This document shows, one piece after another, positions 53,872 to 62,544 of a stretch of DNA of 64,000 bases (the stretch's first letter is position 1; the number at the start of each line of letters is the position of its first letter). Source of the stretch: Streptomyces noursei ATCC 11455 (GTDB lineage: Bacteria > Actinomycetota > Actinomycetes > Streptomycetales > Streptomycetaceae); NCBI RefSeq assembly GCF_001704275.1, contig NZ_CP011533.1, positions 4,774,001-4,838,000 on the forward strand. Reading direction: 5' to 3'. The notes beneath the pieces are model-generated. The model worked only from the letters and a program-made list of their open reading frames with translations. It did no database searches and had not been told where the DNA came from. Position numbers and translations under genes: made by a program.

Positions 53872-55818
53872 ATGGCACGACCACCACGCAGGGGGGCGGT
53901 GGCGCCGGCGGTGGGGGTACCCCGTGCCCGAACCAGGGCGAGAGCCTGGGGGAGGGCGCTGCTGGCCCTGGCCGCGGCGGTGCTCCCGGTCGCGGCGGCG
54001 CTTCCGGCCACGGGGGCCCCGAGGGCAGCGCCGGCCGCCGACGGCAGTGGACTGGTGATGGTCCTCGACTCCTCCGGCTCGATGGCCGGGAGCGACGGGG
54101 CCGGCAGCACCCGCATCGCCGCCGCCCGCCGGGCCGTCGGCACACTCGTGGACGGCCTGCCCGAGGGCTATCCCACCGGCCTGCGGGTCTACGGCGCGGA
54201 CAAGCCCAAGGGGTGTGACGACACCCGGCTCGCCCAGCCCGTCGCCCCGTTGGACCGGGACGGCCTCAAAAAGGCCGTGGCGGGCGTGCGTCCCCAGGGC
54301 GACACCCCCATCGGGCTCTCCCTGACCAAGGCCGCCCAGGACCTCCCCAAGCCGGCCGCCGGTGGCGTCGGCAAGCGCACCATCGTGCTGGTCTCCGACG
54401 GCGAGGACACCTGCCACACCCCGTCGCCGTGCCAGGTCGCCTCCCAACTCGCCACGTCCGGCGGCGATCTGCACATCGACGTCGTCGGCTTCCAGGTGGC
54501 CGGCAGCGCCCGCGCCCAGTTGGAGTGCATCGCCAAGTCCGGCAACGGCCAGTACTACGACGCCCCCGACGCCCGGTCGCTCTCCCGCCAGCTCCAGCGC
54601 GCCGGCCAACTCTCCGCGAACGGCTACCGGTTCCAGGGCAAGCAGGTCCGCGGCACCGACGACCGGACGGGCGCACCGGTCGTCGCCGCCGGGCAGTACC
54701 TGGACAGCATCGGGCCCAACGAGAAGCGGTACTACGCCGTCGATCTGGACGCCGCCTCGACGGCCGACTTCTCGGCCACCGTGGTGCCACCGTCCGGCGC
54801 GGCGATCGACTACCTCGACACCCTGCGCACCCAGATCGTCCGGGACAAGGACGGCAGTTGCGAGTCCTCCACCGCCCTGTTCGGGCAGCGGGAGGGCGCC
54901 ACGCCGCTGACCTCGGGCGTCAGCCGCATCCCGACGCAGAGCGGCACCGGAACCTGCGACAAGGCGGGCCGGTACTGGCTGGTCGTCGAGCGCCATGCGG
55001 ACACCGGATCAGACGCCGCACGCTGGCCGATGGAGCTGATGTTTCACGTGGAACATCCGCTGGCGAAGGGCACCACCCCCGCACAGTCGTCCCCGGAGTA
55101 CGGTGCGGGCGGCAAGAACGCCGAGCTGCCCACCACGGCGCCCAAGGACGTCACCGGCGGCACCGGATTCAACGACGCCCGCCCGTTGAGCGCGGGCGTC
55201 TGGCGGGACCAGATCCTCCCGGCGCAGACGCTCTGGTACAAGGTGCCGGTCAGCTGGGGCCAACAGCTGCGCTACGACGTGGAGTTCGCCAGTGAACCAC
55301 GATCCGAGGGCAGCTCCCACACCTCGTTCGGCAGCACCCAGGTCTACACGCCGTTCCGGGCCCCGGTCGGCAGCGGAACCGGCGTCTTCAATCCACAGGT
55401 GCCCTACAACGGGCGGCCGGCCTCGCTGAGCATGGGGACGGTGCCGGTCTCCTGGACCAACCGCTACGAGACCCACCCCAACGTCATCCCCGTCCACGCC
55501 AAGGGCGACTTCTACATCGCGGTGACGCTCGGCGCCAGGGCCGCCCAGGTCGCACAGGACCCGCGGATCGGCGTGGTGCTGCGGGTCGCCGTCCTGGGAC
55601 GGGCCAAGGCCGGGCCTGAGGCCGGTGCCGCGGCGATCAAGGGGCAGGCACCCGACGGCGATTCGGGCCCCACCACCGACAGCGCGGCGGGCGGCGGCTG
55701 GTCCGGGCTCCGGGTCGCCGGGGTCTCCGTGGGCGTGGTGGGCGTCCTGATGCTGGCCGGGCTGGGCACGGCGTACGCCCGGGCCCGCCGGAAGCCGGTG
55801 CCGGGCGACGCACGGTGA
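53872..55818 (+). CDS. Secreted VWA-domain protein with a C-terminal membrane helix
   Basis: 648 residues from the ATG at 53872 (GACGAGGAC upstream). A signal sequence (WGRALLALAAAVLPVAAALP) precedes a von Willebrand A domain with the MIDAS motif DSSGSM in VMVLDSSGSMAGSDGAG, then VLVSDGEDTCHTPSPCQVAS. Beta-rich extracellular domains follow, ending in one membrane helix (GVSVGVVGVLMLAGLGTAYA) and a short basic tail. It is probably an extracellular adhesion or protein-interaction module. Codons around 391-395 (55041-55054) read MFHVEH and contain a parS site with one mismatch. A 51-residue frame overlaps its stop. Confidence 0.88.
   Translation: MARPPRRGAVAPAVGVPRARTRARAWGRALLALAAAVLPVAAALPATGAPRAAPAADGSGLVMVLDSSGSMAGSDGAGSTRIAAARRAVGTLVDGLPEGYPTGLRVYGADKPKGCDDTRLAQPVAPLDRDGLKKAVAGVRPQGDTPIGLSLTKAAQDLPKPAAGGVGKRTIVLVSDGEDTCHTPSPCQVASQLATSGGDLHIDVVGFQVAGSARAQLECIAKSGNGQYYDAPDARSLSRQLQRAGQLSANGYRFQGKQVRGTDDRTGAPVVAAGQYLDSIGPNEKRYYAVDLDAASTADFSATVVPPSGAAIDYLDTLRTQIVRDKDGSCESSTALFGQREGATPLTSGVSRIPTQSGTGTCDKAGRYWLVVERHADTGSDAARWPMELMFHVEHPLAKGTTPAQSSPEYGAGGKNAELPTTAPKDVTGGTGFNDARPLSAGVWRDQILPAQTLWYKVPVSWGQQLRYDVEFASEPRSEGSSHTSFGSTQVYTPFRAPVGSGTGVFNPQVPYNGRPASLSMGTVPVSWTNRYETHPNVIPVHAKGDFYIAVTLGARAAQVAQDPRIGVVLRVAVLGRAKAGPEAGAAAIKGQAPDGDSGPTTDSAAGGGWSGLRVAGVSVGVVGVLMLAGLGTAYARARRKPVPGDAR
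55041..55054. promoter_or_regulatory. Degenerate parS site in the VWA gene
   Basis: GTTTCACGTGGAAC differs from parS at one position. It lies within the coding frame of the VWA gene, about 12 kb to the right of oriC. Confidence 0.55.
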
Positions 55819-55970
55819 GCGCACGCCCAACGGGACGGCGGGCGCTCACCGTCCCGGCGGCGCTGACCGTGCCGGCCCTCCTGCCGGGAGCGCTGGGTGC
55901 GGTGCTGTCCGCCGTCCAGCAGACCACCCAGGCGGCGCCCCGCCGGTCCGTGCCCCCGTGGGACGGGTAG
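55815..55970 (+). CDS. Small 51-residue hypothetical protein coupled to the VWA gene
   Basis: A 51-codon frame from the GTG at 55815, overlapping the VWA stop by 4 bp (GTGA), the typical sign of translational coupling. The sequence is basic at the start (SARPTGRRA), then hydrophobic (LTVPAALTVPALLPGALGAV), then ends with AAPRRSVPPWDG, so it could be a short exported or membrane peptide. It stops 15 bp before the converging kinase gene. No homologue is known to me. Confidence 0.45.
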   Translation: MSARPTGRRALTVPAALTVPALLPGALGAVLSAVQQTTQAAPRRSVPPWDG

Positions 55971-55985
55971 CCGGCCGGGCGCGGG

Positions 55986-57422
55986 TCAGCCGGCGAGCAG
56001 TGACCACACCCCGATCGCGATGCACAGCAGCGCCACGATCAGGATCGGGATCGCGACCTTCGGGGGCGGTCCCGGTTTCCGTACCGGCCCGGCCGGGGGA
56101 GGCACCGCCGGCACCCCGACGCCTCCGGTCGGCGGATGCTGCCCCGGCAGCGGCGGCTGCCCGGCGGTGTACGGGCGGGTCGCGGACGGCTCCGGGCGTG
56201 CCGCGGCCGTCGGCTCGTACCGCGGCATCGGGGCCGGGGCGGCCGGCGCCGGCGGCGGGGTCCGGGGCGGGGTGGTCGGCGGGGCCGGGACGGTGCCGCG
56301 CGGCGGGGTGCTCGGCGGTGGGGCGGTCGGTGGTGGGGTGGTCGGCGGGGCGAAGGGCGGCGGGGTGCTCGGCAGTGGCGGGACGGACGGCTCCGGCGGC
56401 GCGAGGTGGAAGCTCCCGGTGTCCGACAGGGGCGCCGGGACGGCGTCCGTGCCCTGACCCCCGGTGGTCCCGACGGTCCCCGTGGCCCCGGCGGCGGCCA
56501 CGCCGGTGCGCCCGGTGGTGTCCCCGCCCGGCGCGCCGCGCAGCGGCCCGTCCGGACCGAACCCCGACGGCAGCGGCCCGATGTGGTCGAAGACCTCGAC
56601 GACCTCGTCCTCCAGCGTCACCTCCGGCAGCAGGTCGGCCGCCGCCAGCAGCGCCTTCCGGGCCCCCGTCGCGGTCCTGAACCGGGCGTCCGGATCCGGG
56701 TGCAGCAGCGACGCCAGCACCTGCCACAGCGGCTCCGGCACGTCCTCGGGCGCGTTCGGTATGCCGCCGTGGTCCATGAACCGCCGGACCAGCGCCTCGG
56801 TGTCCGGCTTGGCGCCGGTGATCAGGCTCAGCGCGACCAGCCCGGCCGCGAACAGGTCCGCGGGGAAGTCCGGCTCGGAACCCAGCATCTGCTCCGGCGC
56901 GAAGTAACCCGGCGTCCCCACCACGTAGTTGGTCTCGGTCAGTCGCGGCTCGCCCTTGCGCATCGCGATGCCGAAGTCGGACAGCCGCAGATGCGGACGG
57001 CCGGTGCCGGTGGCCTCCAGCAGGATGTTGGCCGGCTTGATGTCCCGGTGCACCACGCCCTCGGCGTGCACGGCGGTCAGCCCGGCCAGCAGCTGGTCCA
57101 TCAGCGCACACACCATCCGCGGCGGCAACGGGCCGTAGTCACCGATCAGATGGGCCAGCGAGCCGCCGTGCACCAGATCCATGGTGAACAGCACCTTGTC
57201 GTCGTCCGCCGCCCAGCTCGCCGGGGCCAGTACGTGCGGATGGTCGATCCGCAGCGCCTGTTCGCGGACGAAGCGCAGCAGCGTGTGCGCATCGCTCTGC
57301 TGCAGCACTTTGGCCGCCACATAACGGCGGCGCCGGTGGTCCCAGGCGCGCCAGACCGCGCCCACCCCGCCCCGACCGATCGGGTCCACGAGCTCGTACC
57401 GACCGGCGAAGATCTCACCCAT
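55986..57422 (-). CDS. Membrane Ser/Thr protein kinase (PknB-like)
   Basis: 478 residues from the ATG at 57422 (MGEIFAGRYELV). The Hanks-type kinase domain has IGRGGVGAVW, the ATP-binding lysine Lys38 in VAAK, catalytic HRDIKPAN with Asp127, DFG at Asp149 and an activation loop with VVGTPGYFAPE. A long Pro/Thr-rich linker (about 345-450) follows, and one membrane helix at the very C-terminus (VAIPILIVALLCIAIGVWSL) with almost no extracellular part. It is a cytoplasmic-facing kinase with unknown targets. A HTH gene lies 67 bp upstream on the same strand, so the two may be cotranscribed. Confidence 0.93.
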   Translation of the reverse strand: MGEIFAGRYELVDPIGRGGVGAVWRAWDHRRRRYVAAKVLQQSDAHTLLRFVREQALRIDHPHVLAPASWAADDDKVLFTMDLVHGGSLAHLIGDYGPLPPRMVCALMDQLLAGLTAVHAEGVVHRDIKPANILLEATGTGRPHLRLSDFGIAMRKGEPRLTETNYVVGTPGYFAPEQMLGSEPDFPADLFAAGLVALSLITGAKPDTEALVRRFMDHGGIPNAPEDVPEPLWQVLASLLHPDPDARFRTATGARKALLAAADLLPEVTLEDEVVEVFDHIGPLPSGFGPDGPLRGAPGGDTTGRTGVAAAGATGTVGTTGGQGTDAVPAPLSDTGSFHLAPPEPSVPPLPSTPPPFAPPTTPPPTAPPPSTPPRGTVPAPPTTPPRTPPPAPAAPAPMPRYEPTAAARPEPSATRPYTAGQPPLPGQHPPTGGVGVPAVPPPAGPVRKPGPPPKVAIPILIVALLCIAIGVWSLLAG

Positions 57423-57489
57423 TGCGCCCCGTCCGCTGCTGGATCCGACTCCCTGCGGCCAACTCGCCTGCGGCCGACCGCGCTTGGCC

Positions 57490-58038
57490 CTAGCTCTGGT
57501 GCGACTCGTAGTGGGCGACCGCGTCGGCGGTGCGACCGGCACCGTAGACCCGGAGGAACTCTGCCAGTTCGGGGTGGGTGGCGGCGAGGTTGTTCGCCGC
57601 GTCGATGATCTCGCCGGCGTCGGAGACCGACCGCAGCAGCGACTGGATCTCCCGCACCACCCGGCGCACGGTGGTGGCGCCCGTCGACGACGTGTTCTGG
57701 GTGGTGTTGTTCAGCACCGACCCGCCCGCCGTCTTCTTGATCTCCTCCATCCGGTCGGTGGCCTCGGCGGCGCTGACCCGACCGTCCGCGACCTGACCGG
57801 CCAACTCCTGCAGCGCCTGGACCCGCTGCACCACGGCCGGGTTGCCTATCTTCGCGCGCTGCCCGCTCATCAGCTGGGACAGCATCGGCGCGGACAGACC
57901 GAGCACCGCGGCCAGCCGGGCCTGGTTCAGCCCGAGGTCGTCGATGAGACGGCGGAACAGCGCGCCCAGAGGTTCTCCGTACCAACTGCGCTGGAGCTCC
58001 CGGGCCCGCGCGGTGGCTTCCTGCTGTGCTGCATCCAT
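57490..58038 (-). CDS. XRE-like helix-turn-helix protein
   Basis: 182 residues. The N-terminal HTH reads LFRRLIDDLGLNQARLAAVL, GLSAPMLSQLMSGQRAKIGN, an XRE/Cro-type fold. The C-terminal half is helical (LQELAGQVADGRVSAAEATD, VREIQSLLRSVSDAGEIID) with a Thr/Asn-rich linker NNTTQNTSSTGATT. It is conserved upstream of the kinase in Streptomyces, and its DNA target is unknown. The Thr-rich linker could be a kinase substrate, which is speculation from the pairing. The tRNA-Ala gene is on the other side. Confidence 0.85.
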   Translation of the reverse strand: MDAAQQEATARARELQRSWYGEPLGALFRRLIDDLGLNQARLAAVLGLSAPMLSQLMSGQRAKIGNPAVVQRVQALQELAGQVADGRVSAAEATDRMEEIKKTAGGSVLNNTTQNTSSTGATTVRRVVREIQSLLRSVSDAGEIIDAANNLAATHPELAEFLRVYGAGRTADAVAHYESHQS

Positions 58039-58167
58039 GCCGTCTCCCCTGTATCCCCGATCGCGCTTCGCTGCCGCGAATCTCGCGAAGCATCCTACGG
58101 AGAGCGACGGTGCGCGGCGATACCCGGTCGGGAAAGCACCCCGACACCGGGTACCCTGTTCGGCGAA

Positions 58168-58240
58168 GGGGCCTTAGCTCAGTTGGTAGAGCGCTGTCTT
58201 TGCATGGCAGATGTCAGGGGTTCGACTCCCCTAGGCTCCA
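58168..58240 (+). tRNA. tRNA-Ala (UGC)
   Basis: 73 nt. The acceptor stem GGGGCCT pairs with AGGCTCC (one G-U) at 58233-58239, discriminator A. D arm GCTCAGTTGGTAGAGC, anticodon loop TTTGCAT with TGC at 58201-58203, T arm GGGGTTCGACTCCCC. CC follows but CCA is not complete. Confidence 0.98.
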
Positions 58241-58247
58241 CCCCCAA

Positions 58248-58288
58248 ACCCCTCCGACCTGTGGGAACGCAGCCGGAGGGGTCTTTTT
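58248..58288 (+). terminator. tRNA-Ala terminator
   Basis: ACCCCTCCG (58248-58256) pairs with 58274-58282, followed by CTTTTT. Confidence 0.9.
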
Positions 58289-58328
58289 GTGCGCCGCTGA
58301 GGGCCGGGCCGTCGCGGCGGCCCGGCCC

Positions 58329-59708
58329 TCACCGCCGGCCCGTGGCGCCCGCGCGGAAGATCAGCAGGACCGCCGCGAGCCCGGCGACGACGAGCACCGC
58401 ACCCGCGTCCCGCGGCCCGCCCAAGGTGCCCAGGACCGCCACGCCCAACGCCGAGCCGGCCTGCCGGATCCCGTTCAGGGCGCCCTGCGCGGTGGCGGCC
58501 AGCTCGGCCGGCGCCTCGACGGCCATCGCGGCGGCGGCACCCGGGATGGAGAGGGTGCCCGCGGCGGCGAGCGCCAGCTCGGCCACCACCAGCAGGGGCA
58601 GCGGCGGCCGGTCGCCGGCGAGCAGCAGCAGCCCGCCGGCCAGCGCGGTGGCCGCCATCCCGGCCAGCAGCACCGGACGGGCGCCGTGCCGGGCCACCAG
58701 CCGTCCGGTGAAGAACGGCATCACGCACACCGGGAAGGTGAGCGGCAGACAGGCCAGCCCGGCGGCGGGCGGCGAGAGCGCGTAGGTCCGCTGCAGCCAC
58801 AGGGCGAGCAGGTACATCCCGCCGAAGTAGGCGAAGCAGGACACCGCGGCGGCCAGCATGGCGGTCCGGACCCGGGGGAGTGCGAGCAGCGCCGGTGGCA
58901 GCACGGGCGCCGCGACCCGGCGTTCCACGGTGGCCAGCGCGACGAAGGCGACCACCGCGGCCGCGAGCGGCCCCCAGGCGGACGGCGCGGACCAGCCCTC
59001 GATTCCGGCCTGGACCAGGCCGAAGGTGAGCGCGCCGAGCGCGCCGGTGGACAGCAGCAGCCCGGACCGGTCCAGGGCGCGCGGCGCGGCGCCGGCGGCC
59101 CGCGGAGCCGGCGCCGGGAGCCGGCGGGCGAGCAGCAGCGCGGCCAGCGCGATCGGCGGGTTCACCAGGAACACCAGCCGCCAGCCGCCGAGTTCGACCA
59201 GACCACCGCCCAGCACCGGGCCGGCCGCCGCGCCCAGTCCGCTCAACGCGGTCCAGACGCCGATCGCCCGGGTGCGCCGCGCGGGGTCGGGATAGAGCGC
59301 GATGAGCAGCGCCAGCGAGGCCGGCACCAGCCCGGCGCCGGCCGCACCCAGCAGCGCCCGCCCGGCGATCAGCGCGCCGGCACCGGGCGCCGCGGCACAG
59401 AGCACGGACAGCACGGCGAAGCCGCTCAACGCCCCGACGTACATCCGGCGCGCGCCCCACCGGTCGGCGAACACCCCGGCGGCGAGCAGCAGTCCGGCGA
59501 AGACCACGGTGTAGGCGTCGACCGCCCAGGGCAGCGCGGCGGCGGCCGGGTGCAGCGCGCGCCGCAGGTCGGGGAGGGCGACGTTGAGGACGGTGGTGTC
59601 GAGGAGGACGAGCAGATTGCCGGCGGCGATGCCGGCGAACGCGAGCCGGGATCGGGCGGGTGCCGGTGCGAGGGCGCCGGTGGCCGGCGCGCGGGTGTCG
59701 GTGGTCAT
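58329..59708 (-). CDS. MFS drug exporter, EmrB/QacA (DHA2) type
   Basis: 459 residues from the ATG at 59708. About 14 hydrophobic segments. Motif A-like LLLAAGVFADRWGARRMYVG lies between segments 2 and 3, the DHA2 motif LDTTVLNVALPDLRRAL is in segment 1, and motif C-like GLGAAAGPVLGGGLVELGGW is in segment 5. It exports drugs or metabolites by proton antiport; the substrate is unknown. It diverges from a LysR gene with a 93-bp shared promoter region, so that regulator probably controls it. Confidence 0.9.
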   Translation of the reverse strand: MTTDTRAPATGALAPAPARSRLAFAGIAAGNLLVLLDTTVLNVALPDLRRALHPAAAALPWAVDAYTVVFAGLLLAAGVFADRWGARRMYVGALSGFAVLSVLCAAAPGAGALIAGRALLGAAGAGLVPASLALLIALYPDPARRTRAIGVWTALSGLGAAAGPVLGGGLVELGGWRLVFLVNPPIALAALLLARRLPAPAPRAAGAAPRALDRSGLLLSTGALGALTFGLVQAGIEGWSAPSAWGPLAAAVVAFVALATVERRVAAPVLPPALLALPRVRTAMLAAAVSCFAYFGGMYLLALWLQRTYALSPPAAGLACLPLTFPVCVMPFFTGRLVARHGARPVLLAGMAATALAGGLLLLAGDRPPLPLLVVAELALAAAGTLSIPGAAAAMAVEAPAELAATAQGALNGIRQAGSALGVAVLGTLGGPRDAGAVLVVAGLAAVLLIFRAGATGRR

Positions 59709-59752
59709 GGCAGCACGGTCGCCCCGGACCGGCCCGGCCCGCGACGCCGCAC

Positions 59753-59772
59753 TTCCGATGTCCCCATCGGAA
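59753..59772. promoter_or_regulatory. Candidate LysR operator
   Basis: TTCCGAT-GTCCCC-ATCGGAA is an inverted repeat with perfect 7-bp arms between the divergent MFS and LysR genes, 30 bp before the lysR start. Size and position suit a LysR recognition site controlling both directions. Confidence 0.7.
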
Positions 59773-59801
59773 ACCTCGATGGCCGGTGGCATCCTTGCGG
59801 G

Positions 59802-60722
59802 GTGGACTCCCGCTACCTTCGCGCCTTCGTCGCCGTCGTCGAGCACGGCGGAATCTCCGCTGCCGCCCAGGAGTTGGGCTACGCCCAGTCCAGCGTGAGC
59901 GCCCAGCTCAAGCGCCTGGAGGCGGAGCTGGACGCGACGGTCCTGGTGCGGGCCGGTACGGGCGCCACACTCACCGACGCCGGCCGGCGCCTGCTGCCGC
60001 ACGCCCGCGAGGCGCTGGAACTGGACGAGCGGATGCGCCGGGCCGCCCGCGGCGAACGCCCCCGACTGCGCATCGGCGCCCAGGAGTCGCTGGCGCACGC
60101 CTGGATGCCGGAGGTACTGGCGGCCCTGGAGTACGGCGCGGCCGGGCCGGGCACCAGCACCGAGGTCGAGCTGACGGTCGGCAGCCGCGAACGGCTGCAA
60201 CGGGCCTTCGGCGCGGGCGAAGTGGACGTGGTGTTCCAGTACGACAACGGGCGGCGGGCGGTCGGCCCGCACGCCGTCGTCGGCCATGACCGCACGGTCC
60301 TGGTGGCGGGGCCCGGCCACCCGCTGGCCCGGCAGGAGCGGGTGACGCCGGAGCACCTCCTGGACTGCCCGTTCCTCGTCGCCGAGCGGGGCTGCACCTG
60401 CGAGATGCTGGTGGACCACCTGGGCCGGGACCTGCTCGCCGGGGCGCACACCGCGACGGTCACCGGCTCGCTGTCCGCGCTGCTCCGGCTGACCGCCCAC
60501 GGCCAGGGCGTCTCGCTGCTGCCGGCGCTGGCGGTCGCCCGGGAGCTGGAACAGGGCGACCTGGTCACCCTCCGGCTCGTCGAGCCGCTCCGCCCGGTCA
60601 GCATCATCGCCCAGTGGCACCCCCGCCTCGGCCTCGCCGAACGGCCCCTGCGGGCCCTCCTCGACCTGGCCCGGCGGGCCGACCCGCTGGCCGGGCAGGG
60701 GAGCCGGGCCGAGGTGTCCTGA
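59802..60722 (+). CDS. LysR family transcriptional regulator
   Basis: 306 residues from the GTG at 59802 (MDSRYLRAFVAVVEHGGIS). The LysR HTH reads LRAFVAVVEHGGISAAAQEL, GYAQSSVSAQLKRLEAELDA, with VLVRAGTGATLTDAGRRLL after it. The C-terminal inducer domain has two alpha/beta halves (IGAQESLAHAWMPEVLAALE, HGQGVSLLPALAVAREL). A cysteine pair CTCEM near residue 200 could be redox-sensitive. It probably controls the divergent exporter gene; the ligand is unknown. Confidence 0.92.
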   Translation: MDSRYLRAFVAVVEHGGISAAAQELGYAQSSVSAQLKRLEAELDATVLVRAGTGATLTDAGRRLLPHAREALELDERMRRAARGERPRLRIGAQESLAHAWMPEVLAALEYGAAGPGTSTEVELTVGSRERLQRAFGAGEVDVVFQYDNGRRAVGPHAVVGHDRTVLVAGPGHPLARQERVTPEHLLDCPFLVAERGCTCEMLVDHLGRDLLAGAHTATVTGSLSALLRLTAHGQGVSLLPALAVARELEQGDLVTLRLVEPLRPVSIIAQWHPRLGLAERPLRALLDLARRADPLAGQGSRAEVS

Positions 60723-60748
60723 CCTGCCGCCCACCGGGCCCGCGCCGG

Positions 60749-60799
60749 CACCCGCCGACGGGCCCCGCCCCGCACCAGTGCGCGGCCCGTCGACGGGTG
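60749..60799. terminator. Convergent terminator
   Basis: CACCCG and CGACGGGCC (60749-60764) pair with GGCCCGTCG and CGGGTG (60784-60799), one mismatch, between converging lysR and DUF5324. Confidence 0.75.
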
Positions 60800-60809
60800 C
60801 GAAAGGGGG

Positions 60810-61529
60810 TCAGGCGGTGCTGCCGCCACGCCGTTCGTCGGAGTCGGACTCGGCCTGCTTGGCCTGGACCTCGGGGTCGAGTGAGGTGCCCTGACTGCCG
60901 TCCACGGCGCTCAGGTGGCCGCGGTCGCCGACCTCGGTGGGCGCCGGCGGCTCGACCAGCCAGTCCGGGTTGGCCTGTTTGTCCCACCACTTCCAGGCGG
61001 CGACCGCACCGGCCACCACCAGGCCCAGCAGGGCCAGCCGCCGGGCGGCCTTGCCGCAGGCCGCCCGGCGGCACTGCTTCCTGTGCAGCTTCTCGACCTC
61101 CGCCGCCGTCACCTCCCCGCGGAGCGCGGCCAGCGCCACGGCACCCCGGGCCAGCGCCTCCTCGCGCACCGGCTCGGCCGCCGCCCGCGCGGTGACCATC
61201 GCGTTCTCCAGACGCGGGGCGGTGTAGTCGGCGGCCTGGCGGGCCGCCTGACGGGTGCGGACGGCGGCCCGGGTCGCCACCGCGTCCACCTTGGGCGGCA
61301 GTGCGCCGCGGGCGTGCTCGATCCGGGGCTGCAGGTGGGCGTCGTACTGGGACCGGGCCTGCTGGGCCGCCTCGGCGACCTTGGGAGCCAGCCGGGTGCG
61401 TGCCTCGTGCGAGTAGTGGACGGCGGCGTCCTTGGCCGTACCGGCATAGGGAGCCACCACCTCCGCTGCGTGCCGCACGCTGTCCTTGGCTGTGTGGGTC
61501 GCGGCGCGCACGCTGTCCTTGCGGGTCAC
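60810..61529 (-). CDS. DUF5324-like membrane protein
   Basis: 239 residues from the GTG at 61529, chosen for the GAGGAGGAT site upstream. A long amphipathic helical N-terminus (VRAATHTAKDSVRHAAEVVA, YAGTAKDAAVHYSHEARTRL) is rich in Ala, Lys and charged residues. One membrane helix (LALLGLVVAGAVAAWKWWDK) follows a cysteine-containing basic segment (HRKQCRRAACGKAARR), with an acidic C-terminal tail. It matches the Streptomyces DUF5324 family. Function unknown. It diverges from the cyclophilin gene; the 291-bp gap between them shows nothing clear. Confidence 0.82.
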   Translation of the reverse strand: MTRKDSVRAATHTAKDSVRHAAEVVAPYAGTAKDAAVHYSHEARTRLAPKVAEAAQQARSQYDAHLQPRIEHARGALPPKVDAVATRAAVRTRQAARQAADYTAPRLENAMVTARAAAEPVREEALARGAVALAALRGEVTAAEVEKLHRKQCRRAACGKAARRLALLGLVVAGAVAAWKWWDKQANPDWLVEPPAPTEVGDRGHLSAVDGSQGTSLDPEVQAKQAESDSDERRGGSTA

Positions 61530-61820
61530 GGGGATCCTCCTCCTCGGTGGGGTTCCTGGTCTGGGGGCTGCTCCCCCACCTGTGCTGTGTCGCCTGTCCA
61601 CCCGATTGACGAGCATGCCCGCTCGCTGTCCGCACGGCATGTGCGAGCGGGCATCCGGGTCATCGGGGACTTTCCGGAGTCTTGTGACGACCATGCCACG
61701 CGGCGTTGTGTCCTGCGCGGGAAATCAGTGCGAACCCCGTCAAGTGGTGGCGGCCCGGCGCCCGGCGACGGTTCATGACAGGATCGGTGACCGTCCGCGA
61801 AGACTTATGGAAGGTAGATC

Positions 61821-62348
61821 GTGGCTGAGCAGCTCTACGCCACCCTGAAGACGAACCAGGGCGACATCGAACTCCGGCTTCTGCCGAACCACGCCCCCAA
61901 GACGGTCAAGAACTTCGTCGAGCTCGCCAACGGCGAGCGGGAGTGGACCGACCCGAACACCGGTCAGAAGACCACCGCCCGTCTCTACGACGGCACCGTC
62001 TTCCACCGCGTGATCAGCGGCTTCATGCTGCAGGGCGGTGACCCGCTGGGCAACGGCACCGGCGGCCCCGGCTACAAGTTCGCCGACGAGTTCCACCCCG
62101 ACCTGGCGTTCAACAAGCCGTACCTGCTGGCCATGGCCAACGCCGGCCCGGGCACCAACGGCTCGCAGTTCTTCATCACCGTGGCCCCGACGGCCTGGCT
62201 GACCGGCAAGCACACCATCTTCGGCGAGGTCACCAACGAGGCCAGCAAGAAGGTCGTCGACGCCATCGCCGAGACCCAGACCAACCCGCGCACCGACCGT
62301 CCCGTGCAGGACGTCGTCATCGAGTCGGTGGTGATCGAGACCCGCTGA
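61821..62348 (+). CDS. Cyclophilin-type peptidyl-prolyl isomerase
   Basis: 175 residues from a GTG with GGAAGG upstream. The active-site signatures are FHRVISGFMLQGGDPLGNGT and AMANAGPGTNGSQFFITVAP, with LTGKHTIFGEV following. There is no signal sequence, so it is cytoplasmic. It accelerates cis-trans isomerisation at proline. A small GC-rich hairpin (62362-62379) lies 13 bp after the stop. The same gene is found near crgA in other Streptomyces. Confidence 0.96.
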   Translation: MAEQLYATLKTNQGDIELRLLPNHAPKTVKNFVELANGEREWTDPNTGQKTTARLYDGTVFHRVISGFMLQGGDPLGNGTGGPGYKFADEFHPDLAFNKPYLLAMANAGPGTNGSQFFITVAPTAWLTGKHTIFGEVTNEASKKVVDAIAETQTNPRTDRPVQDVVIESVVIETR

Positions 62349-62416
62349 CCCGGGTCTTGCGCCCCGGACCGATCCGGGGAACCATCGCGCCCCGTCCGGT
62401 CGTAGATGATAGAGAC

Positions 62417-62487
62417 GGGGCGCGAAGCTCGTTGTGGGGCGGTGGCCGGGCGACGGGCGGGCGGGGCGCGAAGCTCGTTGTGGGGCG
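62417..62487 (+). repeat. Direct repeat, two 25-bp copies
   Basis: GGGGCGCGAAGCTCGTTGTG followed by GGGCG occurs at 62417-62441 and 62463-62487, period 46 bp. The second copy continues with a GATGGCTGG tail. It lies in the leader of the rhomboid gene. Part of what may be a dispersed Streptomyces repeat. Confidence 0.85.
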
Positions 62488-62544
62488 ATGGCTGGGGGCG
62501 GGGTGCGCCCGCGTCCCGGCGAGAACGAGGACTTGAGGGGACCG

